DNA of 64,000 nucleotides from Chlorokybus atmophyticus (taxonomy: Eukaryota; Streptophyta; Chlorokybophyceae; Chlorokybales; Chlorokybaceae). Location of the stretch: positions 124,001-188,000 of the forward strand of contig RHPI01001737.1 of assembly GCA_009103225.1 (NCBI GenBank), written 5' to 3'. How positions within the stretch are numbered: position 1 is the stretch's first letter; the number at the start of each line of letters is the position of its first letter. Made by a program: the position numbers and the translations under genes. A model generated the notes under the pieces. The model made no database searches. It was not told the origin of the DNA and saw only the letters and a program-made list of their open reading frames with translations. Positions 45,182-55,941 of the stretch are shown one piece after another.

Positions 45182-46486
45182 TTGCACATACGGGGTGTAG
45201 CAACGGCGACAGCGTGCACGGTGGCACTTAATTACACTTCAATTGAGTCGGAGTTAGTGGAGGACTGGATGAAACACCATGAGTTTGCACGAGCACCTAG
45301 CAATTTGGTGGTGGAAGGCCCATACATGTGGCACCGCTTACGGGGGGCCCTGCCAGCATGGCAACAATTTTGTGAGTCTACCATAGTGCTCTCGTGCGTG
45401 GAGTACGGGTACAAGCTACCATGGGCGACTGACCCACCCCCCGAATGGGCATTCACCAACCACGAGGGTGTGCATGAGTTTGCGGACTTCACTGCGGCTA
45501 CCATTGCCAACCTAGTGCATAGTGGGGCCGCACAAGAGTGTGTGACGCCCCCCCTAGTAGTGAGCCCACTCAATGTGGTCGCTAATGGCCGCAAGCTGCG
45601 CCTCACCATGGACTTGCGCTATGTAAACTCCTACTTGGTGAACACGTCGCTCAAGGATGAAAATGTGCGCAGCATTTCGGACTTGCTGCAGCCCGAGGAC
45701 TGGTTGTTTTCGACCGACTTGAAGTCCGGATACCATCATATAGACATACACCCCGCCTTCCGGGACTACTTGGGGTTCTCATTTGCGGGCAAAGTGTACA
45801 ACTTTTACTCGTCGCCGTTTGGGTTGAGCACAGCTTGCTTCGTATTCACCAAGGTGATGAAGCAGTTCGTGCGCCATTAGCGTGTACAAGGCATCCGCAT
45901 CCTGCCATATATTGACAATTTCCTGTTTGCTGCTCGCTCCAAGGCTGCGCATGCCTCGACCCTGGCCGTGGTGAAAGCAGATTCAGCATGGCGCGGTTTG
46001 GTGATCAATGCCAAGGCGCAAACGGTGCTCAGTTGGGTGATTGTATACCTGGGCTTTGTGTGGGATACACACGCTGGCGTGATACGTGTTCCCGGCAAAA
46101 AGAGAGATGGTTTCCTAAGAGATCTGCAACATGCTTTTTGTGCTAGGCGCCATGTCCTAGTGAAGTTGCTGGCCAAGATTTGTGGCAAGCTACAATCAAT
46201 GTTCCTGGTGTTAGGGCCTGCAGTTAAACTCATGACTTGGCATACGCGCCGCTTGATTGATGCGCGCCGCTCCTGGAGTTCACACATGGTGCTGCGCAAA
46301 ACAAAGGTTAATGAGTTTATGTGGTTGCAAGACCACTTTAAGGAGCTGAACATGGCACCTATTTGGCCAAGAGTGCAGTTGGACATAGTGCAGTTTGTGG
46401 ATGTTAGCGGCATTGGTTGGGGACTAGTGCGCCATGGCACAGCTACCCCCGTGGCGAAAAAGGCATTCACACCGGATGAGTGCTTG
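45182..46486 (+). pseudogene. RT and start of RNase H, PAT copy 2
   Basis: The frame from 45182 keeps motif A intact (FSTDLKSGYHHIDIHP) but meets TAG at 45878-45880, where copy 1 has Trp. The active-site box reads YIDN (Asn codon 45917-45919) instead of YIDD. RNase H begins with FVDVSGIGWGL and is cut at the target duplication of the solo LTR. Confidence 0.88.
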
Positions 46487-46491
46487 ACTTC

Positions 46492-46866
46492 TGTTGAGAG
46501 ATTGCACATTAGCAAGCTAAGCACACAATGCACAAAGTGTGGCGCCAAGAAACAGAGCAAAGTGGTTCTATTGGAATAAGCAACACACAGTGGCTTATAT
46601 AGTACACTAGTCAACTATAAGTGGTACTAGTCAAAGTCAACACTAGTACACACTGGTCAAAGTCAAAGCGTGACTTGTGTAACGGCAATTGACCGTAACT
46701 CCATAACTCCCGCAACTCCTGTAACCTCCATAACCACTAGTCAAAGTAAGAGGTTGACTAGAGTTGACTTGTAACGACTGTAACTGCCGTTGACCATAAC
46801 TGCTAAAAGATAAGTTGATCGTAGAAAAGTGACATGAAGATAATGGCTGACTCCATTCCTTTAACA
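46492..46866 (-). repeat. Solo LTR of copia family A with target duplication
   Basis: A 375-base LTR, TGTTGAGAG...TTTAACA on the plus strand, inverted relative to copia A. It is flanked by ACTTC at 46487-46491 and 46867-46871, a 5-bp target duplication. It splits the RNase H region of PAT copy 2; removing the LTR and one ACTTC restores continuity with copy 1. It left by LTR-LTR recombination. Confidence 0.93.
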
Positions 46867-47590
46867 ACTTCATCAACACATCGCGAGCTACTCAGACTTG
46901 AGCTTGCCCTACTCACTGTGGAGGAGGAGCTATATGGACGCACGGTGCTGTGCTATGGCGATGCCCGCAATGTGTACTATACTATGCGCAAAGGGGGCAA
47001 TGAAGCCGAGCACTTGCAGCAAGTGGCATGCCGTATTTTCTTACATTGCCACCGGCATCCGCTTGCATGTGGAGTGGTTACCACACGAGCTCAATGAGGA
47101 GGCAGACGTGCTTTCCAAAGCACCGGATTGGAACGGTTGGACCTTGCAAACCCCATGGGTCCGCTTGCTCGCCCGCAAGTGGGGCCCCATTAATGTAGAC
47201 CGCATCGCCACGGATGCCAACATTATGTGTGTGGCCTTCAACTCGTCGTTGCCATGTCTGGGCTCATCCGGTCATGCCTTTCACTCTGACTGGAGTGGTT
47301 GCAACAGCTGTGGCCATCCCCCACCAAACCGTGTTGGCATTGTCATGTATCATGCCCGCAGATTCAAGGCTCGCATGTGCCTCATTGTGCCCGAGTGGAC
47401 AACCCAAACTTGGTGGCCCGTGCTCTGCCCCGGGGTGTGGGCACCGTTTGTCGCAGCTGTTGTAAGCCTACCCAAAGGCCCAGCCTGCTTGTGGCCTAGC
47501 CCTCAAGCCACGGAACTTCAAGGGGGCTTGCCCAATAGTCGCATGTGGGCATTACGGATTGACTTGCGTAGCTTATCAAGCCCTGAGTGA
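46867..47590 (+). pseudogene. RNase H and C-terminal domain, PAT copy 2
   Basis: Continuation after the solo LTR: HRELLRLELALLTVEEEL, EWLPHELNEEADVLSKAP, the RKWGPINVDRIATDAN block and VPEWTTQTWW. It lacks a few bases near 47052, which forces a frame change. The sequence departs from copy 1 close to 47568. Confidence 0.85.
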
Positions 47591-49443
47591 CACAGCATCT
47601 TGGTAAACGAGGCCCTAAGGCCTTGCGGGAAGCCAATTGCCGACTGCAAGCAGTCAAACGTAGCTTCCCTGGGCTGCACGTGCCTGGCGTGCATGATTAC
47701 GTCGGTGATGCGGCGTTCATTATGGCGTTTGAACACCGCGCATTCATGAAGGCAAGTTGCTTGTTTGTGGGATGAAACTGTGAGCGCTCAACCTCATGCA
47801 TGCACACCCGCGTGCACACGCGAGCACACGCGCTAGCTCGCACGCTCACATTCATTGGCACGGATACGCACGTGCACACTAGCATGGAGGCACGCAAGCA
47901 CGCAGCTAATGCACGCACGCACGTCTTACACACGGTTTGTCGTCCTTTGTCACATGCACACAAGCGAACGCACGCACTCTTTCTCTCCCTCCCTCCCTCC
48001 CTCCCTCTCTCCCTCTCTCTCTCTCTCTCTGGAGGGGGAGAGGGAGAGAGGGAGAGAGGGAGGGAGGGAGAGAGAGAGAGCATCTCTGGCACTATCTTAC
48101 TCACTCGCATGTGTTTTTGCAGGTGATTATCCCAGTCCTTGCTGGCGTGTTCTCGCTGCCAAGTGGCAGCGACCCGGTCTTAAAGATAATCAAATCATTT
48201 TTAATTGGTATGGAGCAGCATTTGTGCTGCACGATACCAATGGCTACACCGAAGCCGACTTGGCAGAAGTGCGCACCTTATGAAAGGCTGCAGCTGCCGC
48301 AATCAAGGCCACTTTTTGCATGCAAAAGTCAAAATGGAGAATGTGGAGATGCCATTGGTGTTCTCGATTCTCTGACTCTATTAGATTGAAAGGAACCCCC
48401 CGCGAGTATGATGCAAACGCGGGCGAGAAGAAGCATAAGCAAGTGGCGAAAGCGCCTTATCGGTAAGCATCCAACAGCATCTGTATCTGCATCAGTGTTG
48501 TTAAGGTGACGCATGCATCTTCAGTTGCCCTGATGCTGGTTAACATGCGACATGCAGAGCATCCAATAAGAAGGACGTCGGGCCGCAGCTGGTCAAGCAC
48601 ATGGCAACAAGGGAGGCTGTGGCAGATGCAACAAACGATTTGGAGGCCACTGACGTCTTTGCAAGGGCTCACAAGCGCAGACCCCGTGCATAGAAAGAGC
48701 AGGCCACCGAGCACGCAGCACAGGTGCTTGGCTCTATGCGTCCAACGGCCACTTATCTGCGTAATCTTGAGCCGCAAGCATTGCAGCGGCGTCGATGCGA
48801 ACAAGACCCGGCCATCAGAACAACACCCGAAGTCACCCACTTATCCAATCTGCTGCCCAAGCGACTACGCGAACAGATGCCAGAAGAACCATGGCGCGCT
48901 GAGGTGCGTGCATTCGACATGATATGCTGGCAATTAGCTAAGCTTATGCATGCATCATGAGTGTTAAGTGGTTGGTGCTCCTGCTGATTAGAATGTGCAC
49001 TCAGGCGTTCAGAGCAGGAGGTCAGAGTTGCTGGATGCGTGCATACGGTGGCGTTGAGATATTGTCCGGTCAGGTGGGGACGGAAGCAGCCTGTGCGATG
49101 CCGCCGTTTCATAGGAAACCACGCTTTGATAAGGTAATCATTGATGCTGGCGACGGTGCACGCTGGCTAGCACACCTGCGCATGCTGTTTTGCTGTGTTG
49201 CACCCCGTGGTGAGCCACAGCCTGCGTATGCATGTGTGCGTTGGTACGAAGAGGTGCATGTCAACAACAATCCTGAGGGGTTACCCATTTACGTCGGGTT
49301 ACAAGAAGGGTCCGACGCGAAACAGTGCCTTACATTGATGTAGTGTTGGTGACTACCATTCTTTGCTTGGCTCATATCATCCCAGACTTCAACACACCGG
49401 GGTACTTTTATTGGCATAAGGACTATTTTTATTGGATGCATTT
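47575..49443 (+). pseudogene. Plavaka-like (CMC superfamily) DDE transposase remnant
   Basis: Plus-strand blocks in order: a 5' part with FPGLHVPGVHDYVGDAAF ending MAFEHRAFMK at an apparent donor (about 47752); after a low-complexity intron, VIIPVLAGVFSLPSGSD from about 48123; IIFNWYGAAFVLHDTNGYTE; REYDANAGEKKHKQVAKAPY, the block near the final acidic residue; after another intron (from about 48460), NKKDVGPQLVKHMATREAV; then FHRKPRFDKV, ACVRWYEEV and a C-terminal LAHIIPDFNTPGYFYW at about 49370-49440. The E..HK..AK..YR.SNKKD pattern and the RWYEEV...HIIPDF ending are those of Plavaka-type transposases. Several stops and frame changes show decay. The identification is by motif memory and needs a profile search. 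Confidence 0.55.
47979..48079. repeat. Polypyrimidine-polypurine inverted tract
   Basis: About 50 bases of CTCCCT/CT repeats are followed at once by about 50 bases of GAGGGA/GA repeats, so the two halves can pair. It lies in the presumed intron of the transposase remnant. Confidence 0.85.
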
Positions 49444-50437
49444 AATGTTAATGTGGCAATGCAGCAACCATCATGATGCAGTGCAGCATACATATATGAA
49501 ACATATACACCCACACACCACCGGTAGAAATGGGTTTCGGCAGTTCAGGTTGGATCCGCAACTTTTTAATGGACGAAGCCGAACATCATTTGCGGATTTC
49601 GCAAACTTTATGGCGGATCCGTATACATTGTGTAGCTGCAGCCGGAAATTTATTGTGACCTGTCACAAACGGCAATTCGCCGGTGACGGTCGTAAACACG
49701 GAACAGTGTTGGAGATTCAGTGTTTACGTAATCAAGGGTTCAGGCCGTGAGAAAAACTTGTGTAAGTTGCAATTACAGTTGTGACCAATTCGCTAACAAT
49801 GCGTCTTACTCCCTAACGCAATAGAGGACTCAATGATAACATTAAAATGCATTTAGGCATGCTAAAGCTGTACACATCATTATTGAAGTTGTGACCGGTT
49901 CCAACAACGACATGAGACTTCATACTTAACAAAATTGGAACGCTAGGATTGATCCTTTCATTATTACAAACCATGATAATTTCACGACCTCATCATTGCC
50001 AAATTGCCGGTTCAACCCCGCGGCTATTCATGGCTTGCTCGTGGCCTGGTAGTAGCAGGCCGCGGGGAAAGCAAGTTGAAGGCTGCGACTTGTATAATCA
50101 TTAGTAAACCGTGGTAGCATAGAGGTAAACATGTAAAGACTTGACCCCAACTCCGCAAACAACCTTGCGCCAGCAGGTGACGCATGGCGCATAATGCAAA
50201 TATCTACCGATGATCTCGCGCTGTGATTGGATCGAACGGCAAGTCGAACAAAGTCTCCCTCCCCAAGTCACCTCTATAGTCGTAAATTCCACCTTCACCT
50301 TTATCCTTTTTATACTAGTGGTATATATATGAATACCGCGAAATATATACACATGTATATAAAAGTATATATCTATGTATGTATATCTATGTATATGTAT
50401 ATGTATATATATACGTATGTATATGTATATGTATACG

Positions 50438-50469
<32 letters not shown>

Positions 50470-50588
50470 TGTGTATTTACATACACCGGTAGTGCCATTG
50501 TATGCTGTTGGTGCATGTGTGATGCATGCATTGCGGCATGTGCGCTGTTAAGTGTATATTATTATACAAATGCGTTGCAGGGAGCCTA
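49444..50588. other. Intergenic, TA-rich microsatellite at its end
   Basis: No gene is seen. The stretch 50328-50466 is dense in TATA and TATG repeats, ending in a pure (TA)n run at about 50440-50466. A GC-rich hairpin with arms CCCCGCGG (50016-50023) and CCGCGGGG (50060-50067) is present. Confidence 0.5.
49635..49788 (+). repeat. 154-bp segment exactly duplicated at 52420-52573
   Basis: Bases 49635-49788 recur at 52420-52573 (offset 2785) with no difference seen. The second copy follows a run of eight G and ends against a single N at 52574. This is the same pattern as the P450 fragment at 8562-8809 and points to an assembly join. Confidence 0.9.
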
Positions 50589-50589
50589 G

Positions 50590-51135
50590 TGATGTCGTAG
50601 TCTAGCCGGTCAATGTTTAGATCGTATGCTGTTGCTTACTAACCCATCAGATTCCTTCGCGCAAGTTCGAACCTCGGCGATGGAGGTACGAAAAGCCCTG
50701 TGCGGTGGCTCTTTTGGTTTTTTGCCGCAAACTGCTTCTTACATGATCCAACCAAAAAGTGTTAGTGTAAGATGTGGCTATTATTAAGTTCAAGAGAAGA
50801 CGGATACCGAACTTAATGCGCACCAGTTAGTTGACCTTAATAGCAGCTCGATACCAAACAAAGTTTTTGCTGTAGCTGCAAAAAGTGCAAAAATGGATAT
50901 GTTGCTTGCATATGCGGCCGTAACGTTTCTGGTTGGAAGATTAATCTTCTTTATACATGATCTAACCAAAAAGTGTTAGTGTAGGATGTGGCTCTTATTA
51001 AGTTCAAGAAAAGACGGATACCGAACTTGATGCACACCAGCTAGTTGACCTTAATGGCAACTCGATAAAAAACAAAGTTGTGGCTGCAGCCGCAAAGAGT
51101 GCAAAAATGGATATGTTGCTTGCATATAGAGCCCT
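50590..51135 (+). repeat. SINE-like unit: tRNA-type promoter plus two-unit tandem body
   Basis: An A-box-like TAGTCTAGCCGG (50598-50609) and a B-box-like AAGTTCGAACC (50663-50673) lie 53 bases apart, as in a tRNA-derived pol III promoter. Downstream, a segment of about 185 bases occurs twice in tandem, starting ACATGATCCAACC (50741) and ACATGATCTAACC (50955). Each contains AAAAGTGTTAGTGTA, AAGACGGATACCGAACTT and AAAATGGATATGTTGCTTGC. It is not a working tRNA gene. A SINE with a dimeric body fits best. Confidence 0.45.
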
Positions 51136-51217
51136 AATTAAGTTATAGCTGGATCTCCAAGGCCGAACTGTTGGGGGGCCATTTTTACCGGTGCACACGC
51201 GCACGCGCACACGCACA

Positions 51218-51342
51218 TGTGTGTGTGTGTGTGTGTGTATATGTATGTATACTAATAAAAAAGATGTTTTAAAATATGCATATATATATAGGTCATATAC
51301 ATATATATATATATATATATATNTGTGTGTGTGTGTGTGTGT
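51218..51342. repeat. TG and TA/TG microsatellites
   Basis: A (TG)n run at about 51218-51239 and a compound (TA)n-N-(TG)n run at about 51298-51342 with the N at 51323. The N again marks a join inside low-complexity sequence. Confidence 0.9.
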
Positions 51343-51689
51343 ACAGCTTATTTGGATTTATATACAACAAAGCGATGCAAGTGCCAACCCAAAGTTTGCA
51401 CAGTGTTGCATTAGCGCTACACAAACAGTAAATAAACAATGCTGTTGTATAAATACAAGTAAACAGTTTGTAAACACATGCACATGGAGCTGAGCATGTT
51501 GTGTCACTTTACGAGCTATACATGCACTTTATCAAGCAGCATATAAATATACGGAGCATGATAACAAATAGTAATAAATAAATAGTAAACACTTCATTCT
51601 TGCTTTGCATCGCTGCACCACAACGAGAAAATAACAGTTTTAAGACGATACTATTTGCAAGTCGCTTGCAAACCGTTTACTAACATCTT

Positions 51690-54051
51690 GTCTATTTCCA
51701 GATGGGTGTCATACACTCTTGTGCGGTCCGCTAGGTTGGCAATAGCATCGTAGTGAAGTCCGCAAACTCATGCACACCCTTGTAGTTGGTGAATGCCCAT
51801 TTGGGGGGTGGGTCAGCCGCCCATAGTAGCTTGTACCCGTACTCCACCCACGACAAGACCATAGTAGACTCGTCAGATCGCTGCCATGCTGTCAAGGCCT
51901 CCCGTAAGCGGTGCCTCATGTATGGACCTTTCACAACCAAGTTGCTAGGTGCGTGTGCAAACTCATGGTGTTTCATCCAGTCCTCCACCAACTTCAACTC
52001 AAGTGTAGTCGAGAGCCATCGTGCACGCTACCTCCAATTGTACCCTTCGCATAAGCAACAAGTGAGTGCAAGCATTCCCATTTTGTAACTTTTGCAAACG
52101 ATATCCGATTAGGACGTTTAATGTGTAAGAAGAAAGCGTTTTTCAACGCTAAAACCGCAGAGTGGTTAAAATACTAGGAGTTTGTGTCTATCCGGGGCGT
52201 TAAACGAAAGTTATGAGCCCAACCACGTGCAACTATGGCAAATCGCGTTCAACTGATACGTTTTTTGGCTTTGAATGAGCGTCACTATGTCACAACAATG
52301 AACCCAAAGTCTCATACCATGTGGAGGTCCTCTAGACCTCAAAAAGAATACATAGGCATTACATGCGCACAAGTATATAGCTACTAAGCTGTTATGACAC
52401 AAGTACGGTTTTGGGGGGGGCTGCAGCCGGAAATTTATTGTGACCTGTCACAAACGGCAATTCGCCGGTGACGGTCGTAAACACGGAACAGTGTTGGAGA
52501 TTCAGTGTTTACGTAATCAAGGGTTCAGGCCGTGAGAAAAACTTGTGTAAGTTGCAATTACAGTTGTGACCAANCCACGTCCTTCAACGCCTTCTTTAAG
52601 CGCTTTGCCTCATCATCATCCACTGCGTGGGGGTTGCGCACCAGCTCGTCCACGACCTTCCAATCATGCTTGTTAGCCACATATTAGAATCGCTTACACA
52701 CCTCATCCGATGATGCGCATAGAGCACACATGAGCAACGCGCGTTGCATGTTCATTCGGGCTTAAAGCCACCGGGTCTAGCGCCAAGCGCACCCCAAATC
52801 CATTCCCGTACCTATCATGTGCATATGCGCATGCAAATGCAGATGTTGTGCCATGTTGTGCTCGTTCCCTTGCTGTGGGGTAGTCATTATGTGAAAACAG
52901 GGTGAACATACAATGGTGTTAAATGCGGGCCCCTCCCCCCCTACCGGTCATGGGAGGAGGAGGGATGCGGAACACATGTAACCAATGGCATGACTGTGCA
53001 TATATATAGATATCGGGCTGGCGCCTTAGTAAGGCCCGTGATGCACGCATGTGCAAGTGTGCGCGGGCCAAGTCCGCACCCACATAATGACTTGCCTATA
53101 TGCGCGTGCCGATGGCGATGCGCAGCAAACAATGAGCTCACCTTTCATGTTCTCTTTGCGGCCTTTAACGAAGTGGGGGGTCCTCAGCGAGGTGAGCGGC
53201 AACATGATGGAAGGAGGATGCTGCCGAGCCGAGATGCGCCGCAACCCAGAGGTGTTGTCGAGCCCTCTTTTTCAAGTTCTCCTTCCAAGGGGTAACGGGC
53301 TCGCCGAAGCGGGTGGCCATGGCTCCCACTCGAGTGTTGGGGGTGGAGTCGCCGTTGTTACGACGAAGAATGCTCACAAGTAGGGGGTGGCTGGGCTCGT
53401 CAATGGGCTCATCACGACGGATAGCGGGCGCCTTCCCACACTTGAGGCGCATGATCTCCGCCTCCAACTCCTCCAATGTCCGCGTCATTGCCTCTATGGT
53501 GTCATGGATGGGGTGGAAGCGTTGGAGAGCGGGCTTGCCTCCCTCTTCCTACTCTTGTAAGTGACGAAGGGCGGGTCCTCGTCGTCCTCATCCTCCTCAC
53601 CACCACCGTCACCCTCCTTGTTTACCTCCTCCTCTCCCCTCCCCGCGGGGGGGCGCACCTCTCCCTCCTCCCTCGCCGCTCTCCTTTCCTCCTCCTCACT
53701 CAAGGTATAGCGACGCGGATTCTTAGCCCGCGACAAGCGATTGGCGGCTAGCAACGTCGCGGACGTGGCCGCCACCTCCTCTGCATTATAGTGGGCACTT
53801 GCTTATGACCGTGTGACCATGGTGGAGGTCCTCCTCCGCCCACACCTCCTCACCACACTCTCCACCCACGTCAAGGGTGGCGCCGCCGTGCTAGAGTTTC
53901 AAGCGATTAGATGAGGAGCTTGTGACTCACAACTCACTCTAATGAATGCTTGTGCCCCCGAGTGCCTATGGCACTAGAGGCACAAGAGTCTCATAACTCA
54001 TTAACAAGTTCTTGAGTTCATGGGCGCGCATTTCATGCGCTTCATGAACTC
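51690..54051 (-). mobile_element. PAT-like retrotransposon, copy 3, rearranged fragment
   Basis: Minus strand: A repeat with palindrome (54051-53880), gag (53775-53026, frame-broken), zinc-region remnant (52900-52575), then the N and the duplicated 154-bp block, a spacer, and the N-terminal part of the RT (51997-51731, WMKHHEFAHAPSNLVV). RT core, RNase H and recombinase are missing. The homology to copies 1 and 2 is clear, but the order across 52420-52574 may be an assembly product. Confidence 0.78.
53026..53775 (-). pseudogene. Gag-like gene of PAT copy 3
   Basis: The N-terminal piece (53775-53494) has the acidic stretch GDGGGEEDEDDEDPP. The coiled-coil and C-terminal piece (53488-53165, LEELEAEIMRLKCGKAP, HPLLVSILRRNN) is in another frame, and the end (FVKGRKENMKGEL) in a third. 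Confidence 0.75.
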
Positions 54052-54145
54052 ATATCACTCGGCACCAAGCTAGATCAGCCAGCTTCCATCCTTACGTGAA
54101 GACTGCCACCATTCCTTCTTCTTCTCTCCAACCTACACCATAGCC

Positions 54146-54885
54146 CTAGTAAAAATGCAATGCTCTCACCCTTTTTGCTATTCGCGCTCCTGGAGGTGGA
54201 TGTCTTCCCTTCCTCCCCCGAGGACATTGGTGCTTGAAGTGACCACGCTCGCCACAACGCCAACACTCCTTGCCGCTACCACGAGTGCCTTTGTTCACCA
54301 TAAAAGCTGTAGCTGCTCCTGATCCTTCTTCCCACCCTTCTATCCGCAAGCGCTGCTCCTTTTTAAAAAGCCGTGGTCACGCCATCAAGTGTCAATTCCT
54401 GCATGGCAGACTCCATAATGGTCACCACCACCCTGTACTCCTTTGGCAACCCAGAAAGTACAACCCACACTACTTCTTGCTGAACTCGTGCCCAACACGC
54501 AACAAGTCTGCCACAGCGCCTTTGCTTGCGCCACAAACTTCGTGATAAGCTCTCCACTCTCCTTGCGCAATGCATTTGAACCTTGCCTCAACTGCAGCCT
54601 CCTCGCCATGTTTCAAGCTTTGAAGTGACTCTCAAGCTTTGCCCAAAACTCTTTTGCACCTTTGCACTCTCTCACCTCATCGAGTAATGCTAAGCAACGT
54701 GCAAACCCAGCAATTCTAAAGCCTTCTGCCCACACTGCCTCTTTTCCTGACGGCACCTCCTCTTCGGAATCCACATACTTCCACATATCTTTGTGTACCA
54801 GCAACAACTCCATTTTTATGCTCTATGCATTGTATACCACATCAAATGGCTCGGCAGTGACCTTCATGTTGTCCATGCCTCCGGT
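54146..54885 (-). pseudogene. Gag of copia family C
   Basis: On the minus strand from about 54885 (MDNMKVTAEPFD), a TAG falls where Trp is usual, then MELLLVHKDMWKYVDSEEEV (54813), a frame change near 54610, LQLRQGSNALRKESGELITK, and the CCHC knuckle CWRCGERGHFKHQC (about 54230-54275). It lies directly inside the family C LTR and primer site. No pol follows; the element is cut at about 54055 by PAT copy 3. Confidence 0.82.
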
Positions 54886-54957
54886 ATTTAGTTGCCCCTC
54901 CACTACTTGAAACCTATTCCCCTACCAACAACCACAACTTTACGCGCGCCCAAGTAT

Positions 54958-54973
54958 GTGTGGGCCCATAAAC
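54958..54973 (-). other. Primer-binding site of copia family C
   Basis: On the minus strand, GTTTATGGGCCCACAC follows the LTR end at once. It is the same anticodon-half tRNA-Met site as in families A and B, with one base changed. Confidence 0.72.
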
Positions 54974-55357
54974 TGTTAAGAACTGATGTGCATGTATGCG
55001 ACCTACCATACATGCGCTCACGCTAGGGGAACATTAAGTGTAACATACAAACATGTTAACATCAAAGAGAAATGTACTGCAATTCCACTTGTATGCGTTA
55101 CATACTGTGACTTACATACTAAGCTAGTTAACACTAGAAAGAACTAGTCAACTCCAGTTGGTGTCAACACTAGTCAACACTAATCAACGATCAAAGTCAA
55201 AGTTGACCATAATTGTCGTAACTCCCATAACTCCCATAACTCCTGTTGATTGTAACTCCCATAGCATAACCGCCGCACATGGTCTAAGTAACATTAACAA
55301 GCTGACCATATAACAAGCATACTATACTAGCAAACCTCATATGCTTAACCTTCAACA
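54974..55357 (-). repeat. 5' LTR of copia family C
   Basis: A 384-base LTR, TGTTGAAGG...TTCTTAACA on the minus strand. Its solo relative lies at 18787-19135. It sits inside a family B element whose sequence resumes at 55358. Confidence 0.82.
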
Positions 55358-55941
55358 GAAACCACCAGAGCAAGGTCAGGCATGGCATGGTTGAACCTGA
55401 TGCGACAACTATGAGGAGGAAACAAGGAGTATTGGTATTGTGTAGCACTGCTGGCAGCACAAGAAGAAGGATGGTGTCATGGAGACAAGCATCAAGTTTA
55501 AGGGAGCAACACATCCGTGGGAGCGTTTAATGGAGTGAGTTAATGTGGGTAAGCTTGCACGAAGAACTTGGAGTTCAAAGTTAAGCCGCTCGCGTGGGAG
55601 TGTTAAAGATTATAAGTTTGTTGAAGGTACATGTATAGGCGAGGCCTACATGTAGTTGGCACGATCACCTTAACCTTAATTATACGAGAGTTACAAAAGT
55701 TGTGGCATCTATGGTCAACGGCCGATATCGTCACCCATGGTCAACTGTAACTTTGACCAAAGTTGAATAGAGTAGATTAGTGCTTCATAGCATATAATGT
55801 ATAAGGCACTGTATACTACTTAATACAATGGGTTGCACATTGTCTCTATAGTTGGCGTGCTCCCTGCTCTTGTCCTTCGTGTGTGCACACGTGTATTTAA
55901 GAGGGGCATACACACACTAAGCGCATCACTAGTTCTCAACA
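55358..55941 (+). mobile_element. 3' end of a second gag-only family B element with LTR
   Basis: Positions 55358-55600 match the internal 3' region of the first copy (from about 41063), including GCAAGGTCAGGC, GAGGAGGAAACAAGGAGTAT and GCTCGCGTGGGAG. The LTR follows at 55601-55941 (TGTTAAAGA...CTCAACA). The left part has been cut off by the family C insertion. Confidence 0.82.

Larger units (their letters stand above)
43244..47568 (+). mobile_element. PAT-like retrotransposon, copy 2, truncated
   Basis: Plus-strand copy with A1 (43244-43430), gag, zinc-knuckle region, and RT-RNase H interrupted by a solo copia LTR. Similarity to copy 1 ends near 47568, just after the RT-RNase H frame. The tyrosine recombinase and right repeats are missing, replaced by the Plavaka-like transposase sequence. 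Confidence 0.85.

Noticed and set aside
50016-50067. GC-rich hairpin as a tRNA or terminator
   Set aside because: The arms are only 8 bp with a 36-base loop, and there is no cloverleaf or pol III box arrangement.
24179-55941. CRISPR-like or phage-defence array
   Set aside because: The repeats are LTRs and split direct repeats with retroelement genes between them. There are no short regularly spaced repeats, and the locus is eukaryotic.
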